Counted from the first letter of the stretch, positions 45,184-54,361 are shown. The stretch: DNA of 64,000 nt from Tateyamaria omphalii (GCF_019802125.1 NZ_JAHVHT010000003.1:248001-312000), one strand, 5' to 3'. Numbers and translations are program-made. The notes: a model not told the origin generated them from the sequence alone.

Positions 45184-47508
45184 CTACCGAGCATAGAGGT
45201 GAGACTGAATTTCCACGAAGGCCGTGCGAATTTCCGCAACGCTTCCCAGAACACGTTTTGCGTCGTTCGTTCCGCCGTACTTAATCTTTAGGAAGTCCCC
45301 AATTTTCTTGAGGTCAAGCTCATCGACTCCACGCGCTGCATATGAGCTCAGAACATATGCTAAAAAATCTTTCATCTCGGCTTCGTAACCGGCCAAGCCA
45401 GAATTAGCCGCACTTTCGGCCCTGTCTAATCGACTGAGAGGAGCCAGAGCGAAGCGGACATGTGCGAGGACGTCAAAAACATCGCTGTTGGGCGCGTCGA
45501 TTAGTCTCCGCATGTCATCGATTTTCTCGCGGTCGTATCCTCGATCTTGAAGCTGGGCCAAAAACCTGGATCGTGTTTCTGGATCGCTCCAAATCTTGCG
45601 CAGTTGGTCTTCATCCGAGATTAAGCCCTCCAAGTCGCCAAAAAGTTGGTTCATGAACTCTTTTGCGGAGATAGGCCTGCCGTCGTGTGACCAATAAGTC
45701 GTCGTTCCGATGAACCTGATTTGGCGTTCCTTCCCATCAGCCAATCGCACAACGACTTTTTCCGCAGGTGGTGGCGTTGGCGTCGGTTCGCCGGGTCCGA
45801 CTGTTGGGGGTGGCTGGGTCGTCGGTTCACGAGGTGGGTCAGGGTCCAATGGCTCTCCGTCCCATTCAGGATCGTTGAAATGCTCGTAGGCCTTCACAAA
45901 GTCGATGATTGTGAAAAAGTCTTTTCCCTCAAACGTTCGCGTTCCGCGCCCCACAATCTGTTTGAACTCAATCATCGACTTGACTGGGCGCAATAAAACG
46001 ATGTTCCGCACATTTCGAGCATCCACACCAGTAGAGAGCTTTTGCGATGTGGTTAGGATCGTGGGAACCGACTTCTCGTTGTCCTGAAATTCGCGAAGAT
46101 GTTGTTCGCCAAGTGCCCCGTCCTCCGCAGTGACCCGCTCGCAATAATGCGGGTCATCGCTGGTTTTGATTTGGTTGATGTAGTCGCGGACAAAGGCTGC
46201 ATGGGGCTGTGTCGCGCAGAAGACGAGCGTCTTCTGGTTCTGATCGATCTCGTCCATGAACTGCGTTATGCGGCTTTGCTCACGTTCGGGAATGAAGATC
46301 GTCGTGTTGAAGTCACCTTCGCCGTATTCCTTTTCCTCATCTATCTCGCCGGATACCACGTCGTCTTGGTCGTCATATGTGTAGGTGTCGAGCGTGCTGG
46401 CCATTTGGCGGACCTTGAACGGCGTTAGGAAACCGTCTTCGATGCCGTTCTTGAGAGAATAGCTATAAACAGGCTCCCCGAAGTACGAATATGTATCTGC
46501 GTTCTGCTTGCGCTTCGGCGTTGCAGTCAGGCCAAGCTGAACAGCGGGCGCGAAATACTCCAAGATGCCGCGCCAAGTGCTCTCGTCTTTTGCGCCGCCT
46601 CTGTGGCATTCATCCACGATGATCAGATCGAAGAAGTCCGGCGCATAGTCGTAAAAATTTGCTTCGCCTTCGCCGTCTTTTCCTTCGGTCATGAACGTCT
46701 GGAAAATTGTGAAGAAGATGCTCGCGTTCTTGGGCATCTTGCCCTTTTTGCGGATTTCGTCGGGTGAGATGCGCGATAGGGCGTCCGCTGGGAAGGCTGA
46801 GAAAGAATTGTAGGCCTGATCGGCGAGGATGTTGCGGTCGGCGAGGAAAAGCACTCTGGGGCGGCGTGAGGGCTCATAGGAGAGGTTCCAGCGGGCCTCG
46901 AACAGCTTCCATGCTATCTGGAAGGCGATGGACGTTTTGCCTGTCCCTGTGGCGAGGGTCAGGAGGATGCGGTCTTGGCGATTAGCTATGGCATCCAGGG
47001 CGGCGTTGACCGCGCGGGCTTGATAGTAACGCGGTTCCCATTTGCCACCACCTGTCTCGAAGGGGATGGAACCGAATTTCTCTCGCCAAGGGTTTGGGGT
47101 GGGGAAGATACGTGCCCAGAGGTCTTCCGGCGTCGGGAACGGCGTGATCTCGCGCTCCGTGCCCGTCTTCATATCGACTTCGTGCCAGCCGATACCGTTG
47201 GTGGAATAGGCGAGCGGGGCGTCGATCCGAGTGGCGTAGTCCACAGCCTGCCCACGCCCGCTGGTGGAGCCTTTGGAGGCTTTCTTGGCCTCGATCACCG
47301 CCATGACATGATTGTTCATGCGCAGCACGTAGTCGGCGGGTTTGGGGGCGGCGCGGTTCTGTCCGACGTTGATCCGACCAGGCCACAGCATTTCTTCGCG
47401 GTTGATACGAGCACCGGGGATGGCGTCGGGGCCATACCATCCCGCTTTCATCAATTCGGGATCAATCCGATTGGCGCGAGTATCTTCTTCGGTCTCGTCA
47501 AAACTCAT
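45184..47508 (-). CDS. hsdR: type I restriction endonuclease, R subunit
   Basis: 774-residue HsdR. An N-terminal nuclease domain has a PD-(D/E)xK-like site in ADYVL and AVIEAKKASKG. The helicase core has Walker A TLATGTGKTSIAFQ near residue 189, Walker B DECHRGG near 300, LGLTATPKRKQNADTYSYFG and late helicase motifs including RPVKSMIEFKQIVGRGTRTF. The C-terminal 150 residues are helical, as expected for HsdM/HsdS contact. It degrades unmethylated DNA in complex with HsdM and HsdS. Last of the hsdM-S-R operon, with a 39-bp gap from hsdS. Length suits compact HsdR proteins. Confidence 0.93.
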   Translation of the reverse strand: MSFDETEEDTRANRIDPELMKAGWYGPDAIPGARINREEMLWPGRINVGQNRAAPKPADYVLRMNNHVMAVIEAKKASKGSTSGRGQAVDYATRIDAPLAYSTNGIGWHEVDMKTGTEREITPFPTPEDLWARIFPTPNPWREKFGSIPFETGGGKWEPRYYQARAVNAALDAIANRQDRILLTLATGTGKTSIAFQIAWKLFEARWNLSYEPSRRPRVLFLADRNILADQAYNSFSAFPADALSRISPDEIRKKGKMPKNASIFFTIFQTFMTEGKDGEGEANFYDYAPDFFDLIIVDECHRGGAKDESTWRGILEYFAPAVQLGLTATPKRKQNADTYSYFGEPVYSYSLKNGIEDGFLTPFKVRQMASTLDTYTYDDQDDVVSGEIDEEKEYGEGDFNTTIFIPEREQSRITQFMDEIDQNQKTLVFCATQPHAAFVRDYINQIKTSDDPHYCERVTAEDGALGEQHLREFQDNEKSVPTILTTSQKLSTGVDARNVRNIVLLRPVKSMIEFKQIVGRGTRTFEGKDFFTIIDFVKAYEHFNDPEWDGEPLDPDPPREPTTQPPPTVGPGEPTPTPPPAEKVVVRLADGKERQIRFIGTTTYWSHDGRPISAKEFMNQLFGDLEGLISDEDQLRKIWSDPETRSRFLAQLQDRGYDREKIDDMRRLIDAPNSDVFDVLAHVRFALAPLSRLDRAESAANSGLAGYEAEMKDFLAYVLSSYAARGVDELDLKKIGDFLKIKYGGTNDAKRVLGSVAEIRTAFVEIQSHLYAR

Positions 47509-47547
47509 ACGCGCAACGGTAGTGAAATTCGCTGAAGCGTAAAGAGG

Positions 47548-48708
47548 TTAGGTGAGTTCGCCTGCGAAAGCTCTTTGCAGAAGGGATTGGCGGAGATCGT
47601 TGATATTTGCGATCTTGTCGGTTGCCGACGCCAATAGTGCAGCATGGGCTTCCGAAATCTTTTCCATTCGTTTAACAGCTACAGTCTGCTGTGTTTGGGG
47701 TGGGCACTTTAGTTTGAGCGTCTTCACATCTCTAATGTTGATTTGCATAAGAGCTGCACCATAGGTCTTTTCAGAAATCTGCTTCTGCAAAAAACTGGAT
47801 TGGCATTGATAGAACCCAAAAAGGCGGTTCATTCGTTCGTTAAACCTAATCGGAACGATACCGCGAGTTACATTGGCGCCTCGGAGTTCATGAGACGACA
47901 AGCTAATGGTCCCCGTTGTTCCCCTTACACAAAGCAGCAGTTCTGTACCGTTGAGTTGCGTGCGCGAATAAGACGCCGCACGCTCTGGTGCGACCCTTTT
48001 TAGACCCGCCGGTGATACGATTTTGCCACCCAAATCGACAGGACGCACAACTGGCAATCCGTTCGCCACGTCCTCACCGGGTTGGACGATGCCGTAAGAG
48101 AGCGAGCAGTCTTCGTTTGCCAATTCCTGTAAGGTAAACTCTGGCCATTCTTCTTGCGCGAAAACTTCATCAAGCGATGACGTGAACAAGTCCCGTACGT
48201 TCTGGAGGTTGGCGTCGGCGTGGGCGCGGGCGCGGGCCAGTCCCTCGAAGGCCTCATCCAAAACCGCAACAATCCGCTGTTGTACTTCGAGCAGTGGGAG
48301 GGGGATTGGAATTTCCCGCAATCGGCCTTGATTGAGCTTGGGAACGGTCATGCCCGATACGAACGGCATGAGGTCCGTGCCGTTCAGATAGTAGATCAAC
48401 CAGTCATCCAAAACTTGATCTCTATGCGGGCGGATCACATGAGCGTGGTTGTTGACCCACGCCTTGCCCTCAATGGCGAAGGCTGAGTTTTCGCCCGCTT
48501 CCCATTTCGCGCCATCCTCGCCAATCAGTACCAGCGGTTCATCAAAGAGGTATCCATCGACGTGATCAAGAACGCCAGTTGCTCCATAGTATGGGTATGG
48601 GCCAGCCGTCCTATCCTTCTTAGTAATTGGTTTTCTCAATCGATCTAGTACATCGACTAGTTCGCCAAGTGGTTTCGTTGGCCAGCCGAAGTCAGCAGTG
48701 TCCTTCAC
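47548..48708 (-). CDS. hsdS: type I restriction-modification specificity subunit
   Basis: 386-residue HsdS with two target-recognition domains. TRD1 begins WPTKPLGELVDVLDRLRKPI and TRD2 begins WPEFTLQELANEDCSLSYGI. Each is followed by a helical spacer: QQRIVAVLDEAFEGLARARA near the middle, and the TAVKRMEKISEAHAALLA-like end with LRQSLLQRAFAGELT. The start is the GTG at 48708 overlapping the hsdM stop by 4 bp; a longer open frame upstream is an hsdM shadow. The target sequence cannot be read from this. Confidence 0.9.
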   Translation of the reverse strand: MKDTADFGWPTKPLGELVDVLDRLRKPITKKDRTAGPYPYYGATGVLDHVDGYLFDEPLVLIGEDGAKWEAGENSAFAIEGKAWVNNHAHVIRPHRDQVLDDWLIYYLNGTDLMPFVSGMTVPKLNQGRLREIPIPLPLLEVQQRIVAVLDEAFEGLARARAHADANLQNVRDLFTSSLDEVFAQEEWPEFTLQELANEDCSLSYGIVQPGEDVANGLPVVRPVDLGGKIVSPAGLKRVAPERAASYSRTQLNGTELLLCVRGTTGTISLSSHELRGANVTRGIVPIRFNERMNRLFGFYQCQSSFLQKQISEKTYGAALMQINIRDVKTLKLKCPPQTQQTVAVKRMEKISEAHAALLASATDKIANINDLRQSLLQRAFAGELT

Positions 48709-50156
48709 AGCATTCCCCGAATGTCTTCGAGGATTTGCGCTGTCTCGGCATCCCGTGCCAGCATGTCGGCAATGATCTCTTCGGGGCACCGCAGAGCCTC
48801 GGCCTCGGGAGCGTTGGGGTTCTTGACCGACAGATCGTAGGTGTCCTCGTCCAGATCGGCGCGGTTCACGATCCAGCTTTTCGGACCGTTCGGGCGGGTA
48901 CGTTGCAGATCGACAAAACCCGCCAGATCGTTGTCGTTCAGCGGGTTGGTCTTGCCGAGGCTGCGGCCCGGATCGAGCTGGTAATACCAGATGTCCCGCG
49001 TCGGCGCGCCTTTCTCGAAGAACAGCACAACGGTCTTGACGCCCGCGCCCTGGAAAGTGCCTTGAGGGCAATCGAGGATGGTGTGCAACTTGCAGGTCGC
49101 CACGAGTTCGCGCCGCAGCTCGACACTCGCATTGTCGGTGTTGCTGAGAAACGTGTTCTTGATGACGATGGCCCCGCGCCCGCCTGCCTTAAGTTTGCGG
49201 ATAAAGTGCTGCAGGAACAAATAGGCGGTTTCACCAGATTTGATCGGAAAGTTCTGTTGGACTTCTTTGCGTTCACCGCCGCCAAAGGGGGGATTGGCAA
49301 GGATCACGTCGTGACGGTCCTTTTCCTGAATATCCATCACGTTCTCATTGAGCGTGTTGGCGTGGATCAGGTTGGGCGTGTCGATCCCGTGCAGGATCAT
49401 GTTCATAATGCCGATGATGTAGGCCAGCGACTTCTTTTCCTGACCGAAGAAGGTGTCGCGCTGGAGCGTCCGAAAATCCGCTGCCGAGATGTCTGGCTTC
49501 ATCAGGTAGTCATAAGACTCACAAAGAAAACCGGCAGAGCCGACAGCGCCATCATAGACAGTTTCGCCAATCTTCGGATCGACCACCTTGATCATCGCCC
49601 GGATCAGCGGGCGGGGCGTGTAGTATTCCCCCCCATTGCGCCCCGCGTTGCCCATTCGCTTGATGCGGCTTTCATAGAGGTCAGACAGTTCGTGCTTTTC
49701 GGCTTGGGTGTTAAACGACAGTGCATCCACGATCTCTAAAACATCGCGCAAGGTGTAGCCGGACCGGAACTTGTTGATGATCTCCGAGAAAATCTCGCCG
49801 ATCTTGTATTCGAGCGTGTCGGCGCTGGACGCAGAGGCGCGGAACGCCTTCAGGTAGGGGAATAACTCGTCATTGACAAATGCAACAAGATCATCGCCGG
49901 TGATGGCGTTGTCGTGCTCCAGCTTTCCGTCTTCAGTCTTCGGCGCTGCCCAGCTTTGCCATCTGAATTGCTTTGATAGGATAGGCGTGTAGTCACGCCC
50001 TTCGAGCTCCGCCTCGTCCATGCGCGATTGCTCAAGATCGTCGAGGTATTTTAGGAACAAAATCCACGACGTTTGTTCAGCGTAGTCGAGTTCGGATGCC
50101 AAACCCTGCTCGTTGCGCATTTCTTTGTCGATGTTGTTGAATGCGTTCTCAAACAT
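48705..50156 (-). CDS. hsdM: type I restriction-modification methyltransferase subunit
   Basis: 483-residue N6-adenine methyltransferase. An N-terminal helical domain (FENAFNNIDKEMRNEQGLAS) precedes YYTPRPLIRAMIKVVDPKIG, the AdoMet motif YDGAVGSAGFLCES, and catalytic motif IV ILANPPFGGGERK near residue 286 (NPPF). It methylates the recognition site with HsdS to protect self DNA. First gene of the hsdMSR transcript; the AlpA-like gene is 414 bp upstream. Confidence 0.94.
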   Translation of the reverse strand: MFENAFNNIDKEMRNEQGLASELDYAEQTSWILFLKYLDDLEQSRMDEAELEGRDYTPILSKQFRWQSWAAPKTEDGKLEHDNAITGDDLVAFVNDELFPYLKAFRASASSADTLEYKIGEIFSEIINKFRSGYTLRDVLEIVDALSFNTQAEKHELSDLYESRIKRMGNAGRNGGEYYTPRPLIRAMIKVVDPKIGETVYDGAVGSAGFLCESYDYLMKPDISAADFRTLQRDTFFGQEKKSLAYIIGIMNMILHGIDTPNLIHANTLNENVMDIQEKDRHDVILANPPFGGGERKEVQQNFPIKSGETAYLFLQHFIRKLKAGGRGAIVIKNTFLSNTDNASVELRRELVATCKLHTILDCPQGTFQGAGVKTVVLFFEKGAPTRDIWYYQLDPGRSLGKTNPLNDNDLAGFVDLQRTRPNGPKSWIVNRADLDEDTYDLSVKNPNAPEAEALRCPEEIIADMLARDAETAQILEDIRGML

Positions 50157-50570
50157 GCGCAGCTCATCCCATTTTGCGTCAGGGTATATGGTTGGCGCGC
50201 GCTGCGTTCAATCGGCGTTTGTCTCTAACCTTGCTGCTCATTGGTGGGGTTGTTGTGTGTGGGCATAGGACGACAAGCCCCAGGCATTCGCCTTAGGCTC
50301 GCGTTCCTGTGCCCGTTCATCTTGCGTCTGCTCACCGGAGCCGGTCGCCGCTACGGGGCCCCTGATGTCACATCGATCCCGTGCATCAGGATTGGCCGCT
50401 ACTTTCGACATTGGATCATATGCCGGGAACCGGGCTTCGGCCTCTAGGACTGCCCTTGGCGTTTGGTTCCGCCCCGTGGTACGCCGTCCGCGTCTGGTGC
50501 CACCGTCTTGTCAGTACCGTCCACCAGTGCGGCCCCGCGTACTTGCCTGTGCGCGGGGTCACGTCAGCCG
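50157..50570. other. intergenic region between alpA-like and hsdM
   Basis: 414 bp with no supported gene on either strand; short plus-strand open frames there have no domain. It contains a hairpin CCCCGCG (50533-50539)/CGCGGGG (50552-50558) just after the AlpA-like stop codon, possibly a terminator separating the regulator from hsdM. The hsdM promoter is presumably in the 50160-50300 part. Confidence 0.5.
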
Positions 50571-50762
50571 CTAGGGCTGGGATTGTTTTTCCAGCAGGGA
50601 TTTGATGCGCGTGTCGATCTCGGAGCGATCCCAGTAAACGCTGCCAGAGAGCTTCACAGGGCGCGGCAGAATGCCGGATTGGATGTCGCGGTAGATCGAT
50701 GCCTTGGAGCGCCCACCGAGCTTCTGCGACAGCTCAGAAATCGTGATGAGTTGGATGTCCAT
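50571..50762 (-). CDS. AlpA-family excisionase-like regulator
   Basis: 63-residue winged-helix DNA-binding protein: ITISELSQKLGGRSKASIYR, then DIQSGILPRPVKLSGSVYWD and RSEIDTRIKSLLEKQ. AlpA proteins regulate integrase/excision genes in P4-like phages and islands. Its position next to the integrase operon supports that. Complete at normal length. Confidence 0.9.
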   Translation of the reverse strand: MDIQLITISELSQKLGGRSKASIYRDIQSGILPRPVKLSGSVYWDRSEIDTRIKSLLEKQSQP

Positions 50763-50860
50763 AATTCTCTCCGTCTGATTGAGACGACTTGAGAATTATT
50801 GGTGTCAGAACGGAGCAGCTAACCCCCAACACACCCAGATGTTGGATGTCGAGTTGGGGG

Positions 50861-51514
50861 TCAGGCGTCAAAGTCCGTCATAGCAACGAGGATTTTGAAC
50901 GCTTTTTGCAGGTCTTCGAAGTCTCGCTGATATTCTTCGCCTTTTTCCACGGCGGTCTCAGCGGCCCGCCGCCAATTTGCCTTTTCTCCTAAGGCCAGGA
51001 ACACGGCTTCAACGCATTTTCCGAATATCGATGAGGGTTCCGCGCCTCGCTTTGCTGCGCTGGGCGTGAGGCCGAATTGTCTGAACAGGTGCGCGATCTC
51101 AATCGCTACAGTTGTTGCAGGGACATTTTGACGGCTCGGTTTCAGAATATCTGAATGCGACTTGGTAGCCGAAAGAACCTTGTTTTGTACTCTCAGGCTG
51201 CTTTCGATGAAGTCAATGAAGCCTTCGCCGTACTCTCGTTCCATGTCAGACTGAACTTCAGCATTTGCTGAAAGGACAGCAAGTAACGCCCTAAAACCTT
51301 TGCGTTTCTTTGCCGCTTTTTCCCGCACTTCAGCAAGTATCTTGTCACCTTCGCGTCGGTGACATTGAGCTATCCAATTGCCCAAGGCTTCAGCGCGTAC
51401 ATCATCAAAGATGGCCTGCATCTTCCGGGCTTTGACGTATAATCCGTCATGCGTGTATTGGCGAATGAGTGCATCTCGAATGATGCTGCCAACTTCAAGG
51501 TGGGTTTCGTTCAT
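50861..51514 (-). CDS. unknown island protein
   Basis: 217-residue, mostly helical, charged soluble protein starting MNETHLEVGSIIRDALIRQY, with a basic stretch VREKAAKKRKGFRALLAVLS and a late segment HLFRQFGLTPSAAKRGAEPS. No recognised domain. It overlaps the integrase stop by 4 bp, so it is translated with the integrase, and lies 98 bp upstream of the AlpA-like gene. A role in island excision, regulation or defence is possible; none is shown. Confidence 0.75.
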   Translation of the reverse strand: MNETHLEVGSIIRDALIRQYTHDGLYVKARKMQAIFDDVRAEALGNWIAQCHRREGDKILAEVREKAAKKRKGFRALLAVLSANAEVQSDMEREYGEGFIDFIESSLRVQNKVLSATKSHSDILKPSRQNVPATTVAIEIAHLFRQFGLTPSAAKRGAEPSSIFGKCVEAVFLALGEKANWRRAAETAVEKGEEYQRDFEDLQKAFKILVAMTDFDA

Positions 51515-52707
51515 GCTCGACCTGCAAACGGGATGACATCAACAGCCGTGTGACCATCCAAGAATGAACTCCACCGGTTCATTACGGCTCGCCGCTTCTC
51601 AACAAACGAGCCACGAATGTAAGCGTTGGTGGCGCTGTCGCCGACTTTGTGGTGTAGAATTGTCTCCGCAATCCGTTCCGAACAAACATCGTTCGAGACG
51701 ACCCAACCGCGAAAACTTGCCCGGAAGCCATGTGCGGTTACGTTCGTACCACGCCGCTTGAGCGATGCTCCAAATGTGTTTTCACTCAAATAGGGGCGTT
51801 TCTTGTTTGCAGGTGAAGGAAAGATATAGCCGCTTCCGTTGTCAAAATCCTTCGCGCGATCCAAGAGCGCGCGCGCTTCCGGTGAGAGCGGTACGATGTG
51901 GTCGCCGCGGTTTTTGACTTTCATTTTCGTCGCTGGGATCACCCATGTATCGCCGTCAACCTCATGCCACATTGCTTGTGTGACGTTGCTGACACGCACC
52001 ACCGTCGAGACCAAAAATTTGAACGCTGTATCTACCACCCCGTCATCGTAGCTTTGATAAAGCATCGGCACTTCCTGCCATGGCAGGGATGCATGACTGC
52101 TCGGGCGTTTGTTTTGTCTACCCAACAGCACTTTCGCCAATGGCACGGCATTCAGATTGACGTCGTGCCCTTCGGCGGCTGCATGTTCCAGGATGATTTT
52201 GAGCCTGCCGATGGCTTTGCGAGCCGTATCTGGCATGTCGGTCCAAATCGGTTTCAATGCATCACGTACATCGCTTTGATGAATTTGGTCGACGCGCAAA
52301 TGGCCAAGGCGCGGAAGCACATGGTCCCGCACTGGCGAATACCACCGCCCTGCAGTGCCACCGTTGTGCAATTGTGCTTTTCTGGCCTCAAATGCTTCTG
52401 GTGCGATCTGTGACAAAGTTGGAACGCCATTCTGACGGGCAGCCTTTTGAGCCGCGCGTCTACTTTGTGGAGATACACCATCGGCGATCAGCTTCTTCAT
52501 CCTTGCGGCCTCAACGCGGGCCGATGCGAGTGTGAAATGCGAAGCCGTTCCAATTACACACTCTGCCCGACGCCCGCTTTCTGGGTCCGTGTAGCGCAGC
52601 AGCCAGGTGTCTTGCGCGTTCGATCTTCTGCGGAAGTAAAGGCCATTTCCGTCGGCATGTTTGCCCTCTGGAAGCGCCTTTAGCTTGGTGTGTGTTAGCT
52701 TGGACAT
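51511..52707 (-). CDS. tyrosine-type integrase (P4/DUF4102 family)
   Basis: 398-residue site-specific recombinase. The N-terminal DUF4102 arm-binding region is KLKALPEGKHADGNGLYFRR with TWLLRYTDPESGRRAECVIG. The catalytic domain has the first Arg in VSTVVRVSNVTQAMWHEVDG, Lys near VIPATKMKVKNRGDHIVPLS, HGFRASFRGW (HxxR), ETILHHKVGDSATNAYIRGS with the His and nucleophile Tyr. The ATG at 52707 follows a GAGGT ribosome site; an upstream extension crosses the operator-like dyad. It lies 188 bp inside the right att copy. Confidence 0.93.
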   Translation of the reverse strand: MSKLTHTKLKALPEGKHADGNGLYFRRRSNAQDTWLLRYTDPESGRRAECVIGTASHFTLASARVEAARMKKLIADGVSPQSRRAAQKAARQNGVPTLSQIAPEAFEARKAQLHNGGTAGRWYSPVRDHVLPRLGHLRVDQIHQSDVRDALKPIWTDMPDTARKAIGRLKIILEHAAAEGHDVNLNAVPLAKVLLGRQNKRPSSHASLPWQEVPMLYQSYDDGVVDTAFKFLVSTVVRVSNVTQAMWHEVDGDTWVIPATKMKVKNRGDHIVPLSPEARALLDRAKDFDNGSGYIFPSPANKKRPYLSENTFGASLKRRGTNVTAHGFRASFRGWVVSNDVCSERIAETILHHKVGDSATNAYIRGSFVEKRRAVMNRWSSFLDGHTAVDVIPFAGRA

Positions 52708-52725
52708 CGGAAGTGACCTCATAGT

Positions 52726-52752
52726 GGTGACCAAAGCACAAGTTTGGTCACC
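52726..52752. promoter_or_regulatory. inverted repeat in the integrase promoter
   Basis: GGTGACCAAA (52726-52735) and TTTGGTCACC (52743-52752) form perfect 10-bp arms around GCACAAG. They lie 19-45 bp upstream of the integrase ATG. The right arm is part of the 12-mer also found near the left island end. Likely an operator, or an arm-type recombination site. Confidence 0.6.
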
Positions 52753-52895
52753 AAATCTTATGCGATGCGCCGTGAGTAATTGCAATCACATGCTACTACT
52801 TGCTACTCAGAGCTGGGCTAAAAATGACGTTAAAGTAAAGGCTTGTGAGTTCAGATGACACCTAGTGCGATAAGCTGAACCCAATAAATGTGGTG

Positions 52896-52911
52896 CCGTG
52901 TGGGGGCACCA
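52896..52911 (+). repeat. attachment-site core, right copy
   Basis: CCGTGTGGGGGCACCA, an exact copy of the tRNA-Thr 3' end. The bases before it (GTGGTG) do not continue the tRNA, so this is a partial duplication left by integration. Confidence 0.88.
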
Positions 52912-53755
52912 TTTCATCCTTGTTCACTGCTGCGACTGATGTTTTGGTCGGGTCTGGCCGTTGTTTGACAGGATGCATCGCGACCTCGAGTGAAAAGCAT
53001 GGTGTTTGCCGGTCGGATCGTGCGTGTCTTTGTTGCCTTCGAGGGGCTTTTCCCACTGTTCGATTGACAAATATCAAGCGCTTCGGGGTGTGGTGAATTC
53101 GCCTTGCCTAAACCCGCTATAAACCGGCGTTGTACGGCACAATTCGATGACCGCACCGCGATGGTATGCAGGCAAGTATCTGCAAGTGGACCGACATGAA
53201 GCCACCGCATGCTTCGGCGCAACAATTCCCTTTTCTACAACGGTTTAGCAATCCGTTTGCGGTGCCTGCGTGCCATAAACCATCGGTATAGGCATGGTCT
53301 TGAGCCGTGCGTAAACCGCCAACCTATCGACCGGTTCGGCTTCTTGCACAATCTGTTGATCAACCCACGGCGGATCCCCCTGCCGTCACATTGAAAGGTT
53401 GATTGCTCATGCCGTTGACACCGAACATCGCACCGCGCGTCGTGTGTTCACCATTCACGCCGCTTTCGTTGCTCGCCTTTGCGCAACAGTCCTTACGTGT
53501 CCCGTCCCGCTTTCTTAAAGCCGGACGAAATACGTTTGCGAGCCCTCGCCGTTCTGCGGTCATGCAGATGACAGATGAGGTGGCGTGATGCGCAAATTCG
53601 TTTCGCAAAACGTTGCTTGTCCGCGCGCTGCGTTGTGCGGCGCCAAATGCAAGCGCCGATCCCAGGCGCATGTCGGGCAAACGGCCTCCTCAACCCATCC
53701 ACCACTTTCAAGGCACGCACCACAGTGGTCCGTGCACAGCACCAAGGAGACAGAC
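52912..53755. other. long region without a supported gene, upstream of the AspH operon
   Basis: 844 bp. Several short open frames on both strands overlap each other and none has a recognisable domain (for example 53360-53680 minus). It must contain the promoter and leader of the four-gene operon starting at 53756, and the pre-island chromosomal sequence right of the attachment site. No tRNA or obvious riboswitch was recognised. Confidence 0.5.
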
Positions 53756-54358
53756 ATGAAGTATTTCAAGAAAATCCGGAGCGACGTCGATGTGTCCCCG
53801 TTCCTTGAGGAAATCGCGAGTGTCGATGATGCGTGGGCACAAGCGACGGGACGTCAGGACAAGATCGCCGTTCAACGTGAGGCGCTTGCCATTCCCTTGC
53901 GTGGTCTGCGCAAGTCGATGATCCTGGGGCGCAAGCGCCGCGACGTACACGAGAGCCGGTGGACAACCGGGTCGATCAAATTCCCCGTGGCGCGCAGTTT
54001 CATCGAGGATGTCGCACGTGAGCTGGACGCGGATATGAGCCGCGCCAAGATTGTCTGTCTGCCTGCAGGGCGTCGTGTCTACCCGCATATCGACCGGGGT
54101 GAGTATTATCGCTTCCGGGGCCGCTATCACTTCGTTCTGAAGTCCACCGCGGGGTCCTGGCTCAAAGCCGGCGATGAAGAGATCCGGATGAAGGAGGGCG
54201 AGCTTTGGTGGTTCGACAACGACCAAATGCACGAAGCCTTCAACGACGGTGACGAGGATCGGATCCACATCATCTTTGACCTGCTTCCAGCAGACATGCG
54301 TGCCAATGCCGCTACCGCGACCGAAAAGGCTCGCGCAAAACTTGAAAAGGCAGCCTGA
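53756..54358 (+). CDS. aspartyl/asparaginyl beta-hydroxylase (AspH)-family dioxygenase
   Basis: 200-residue 2-oxoglutarate/Fe(II) dioxygenase of the AspH fold (PF05118 type). His111 and Asp113 in YPHIDRGEYYRFRGRYHFVL, His159 in WWFDNDQMHEAFNDGDEDR, Arg169 and His171 in DRIHIIFDL are the expected metal and cosubstrate residues. Related bacterial enzymes hydroxylate peptide residues or lipids (LpxO, OlsC). No signal peptide or membrane helix. The ATG has an ideal AAGGAG ribosome site. It is first in a tightly spaced operon with a hydrolase (3-bp gap), a DUF1611-like protein and an ABC exporter. The substrate is unknown. Confidence 0.82.
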   Translation: MKYFKKIRSDVDVSPFLEEIASVDDAWAQATGRQDKIAVQREALAIPLRGLRKSMILGRKRRDVHESRWTTGSIKFPVARSFIEDVARELDADMSRAKIVCLPAGRRVYPHIDRGEYYRFRGRYHFVLKSTAGSWLKAGDEEIRMKEGELWWFDNDQMHEAFNDGDEDRIHIIFDLLPADMRANAATATEKARAKLEKAA

Positions 54359-54361
54359 ACA

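Larger units (their letters stand above)
44945..52911. mobile_element. 8-kb integrative genomic island in tRNA-Thr carrying a type I R-M system
   Basis: About 7.97 kb lies between the 16-bp att repeats. It carries, all on the minus strand, an integrase (51511-52707), an unknown protein (50861-51514), an AlpA-like regulator (50571-50762), hsdM (48705-50156), hsdS (47548-48708) and hsdR (45184-47508). No replication, conjugation or phage structural genes are present, so it is a minimal integrative defence island. A GGTCACC dyad overlaps the integrase promoter and the same 12-mer occurs near the left end. Confidence 0.85.

Noticed and set aside
50241-50605. Short plus-strand frames upstream of hsdM
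   Set aside because: They lie in the presumed hsdM promoter/leader region, lack domains, and overlap each other.
53360-53680. 106-codon minus-strand frame in the gene-poor region beside the island
   Set aside because: No recognisable motif, no ribosome site, and overlapping equally plausible frames on the other strand.
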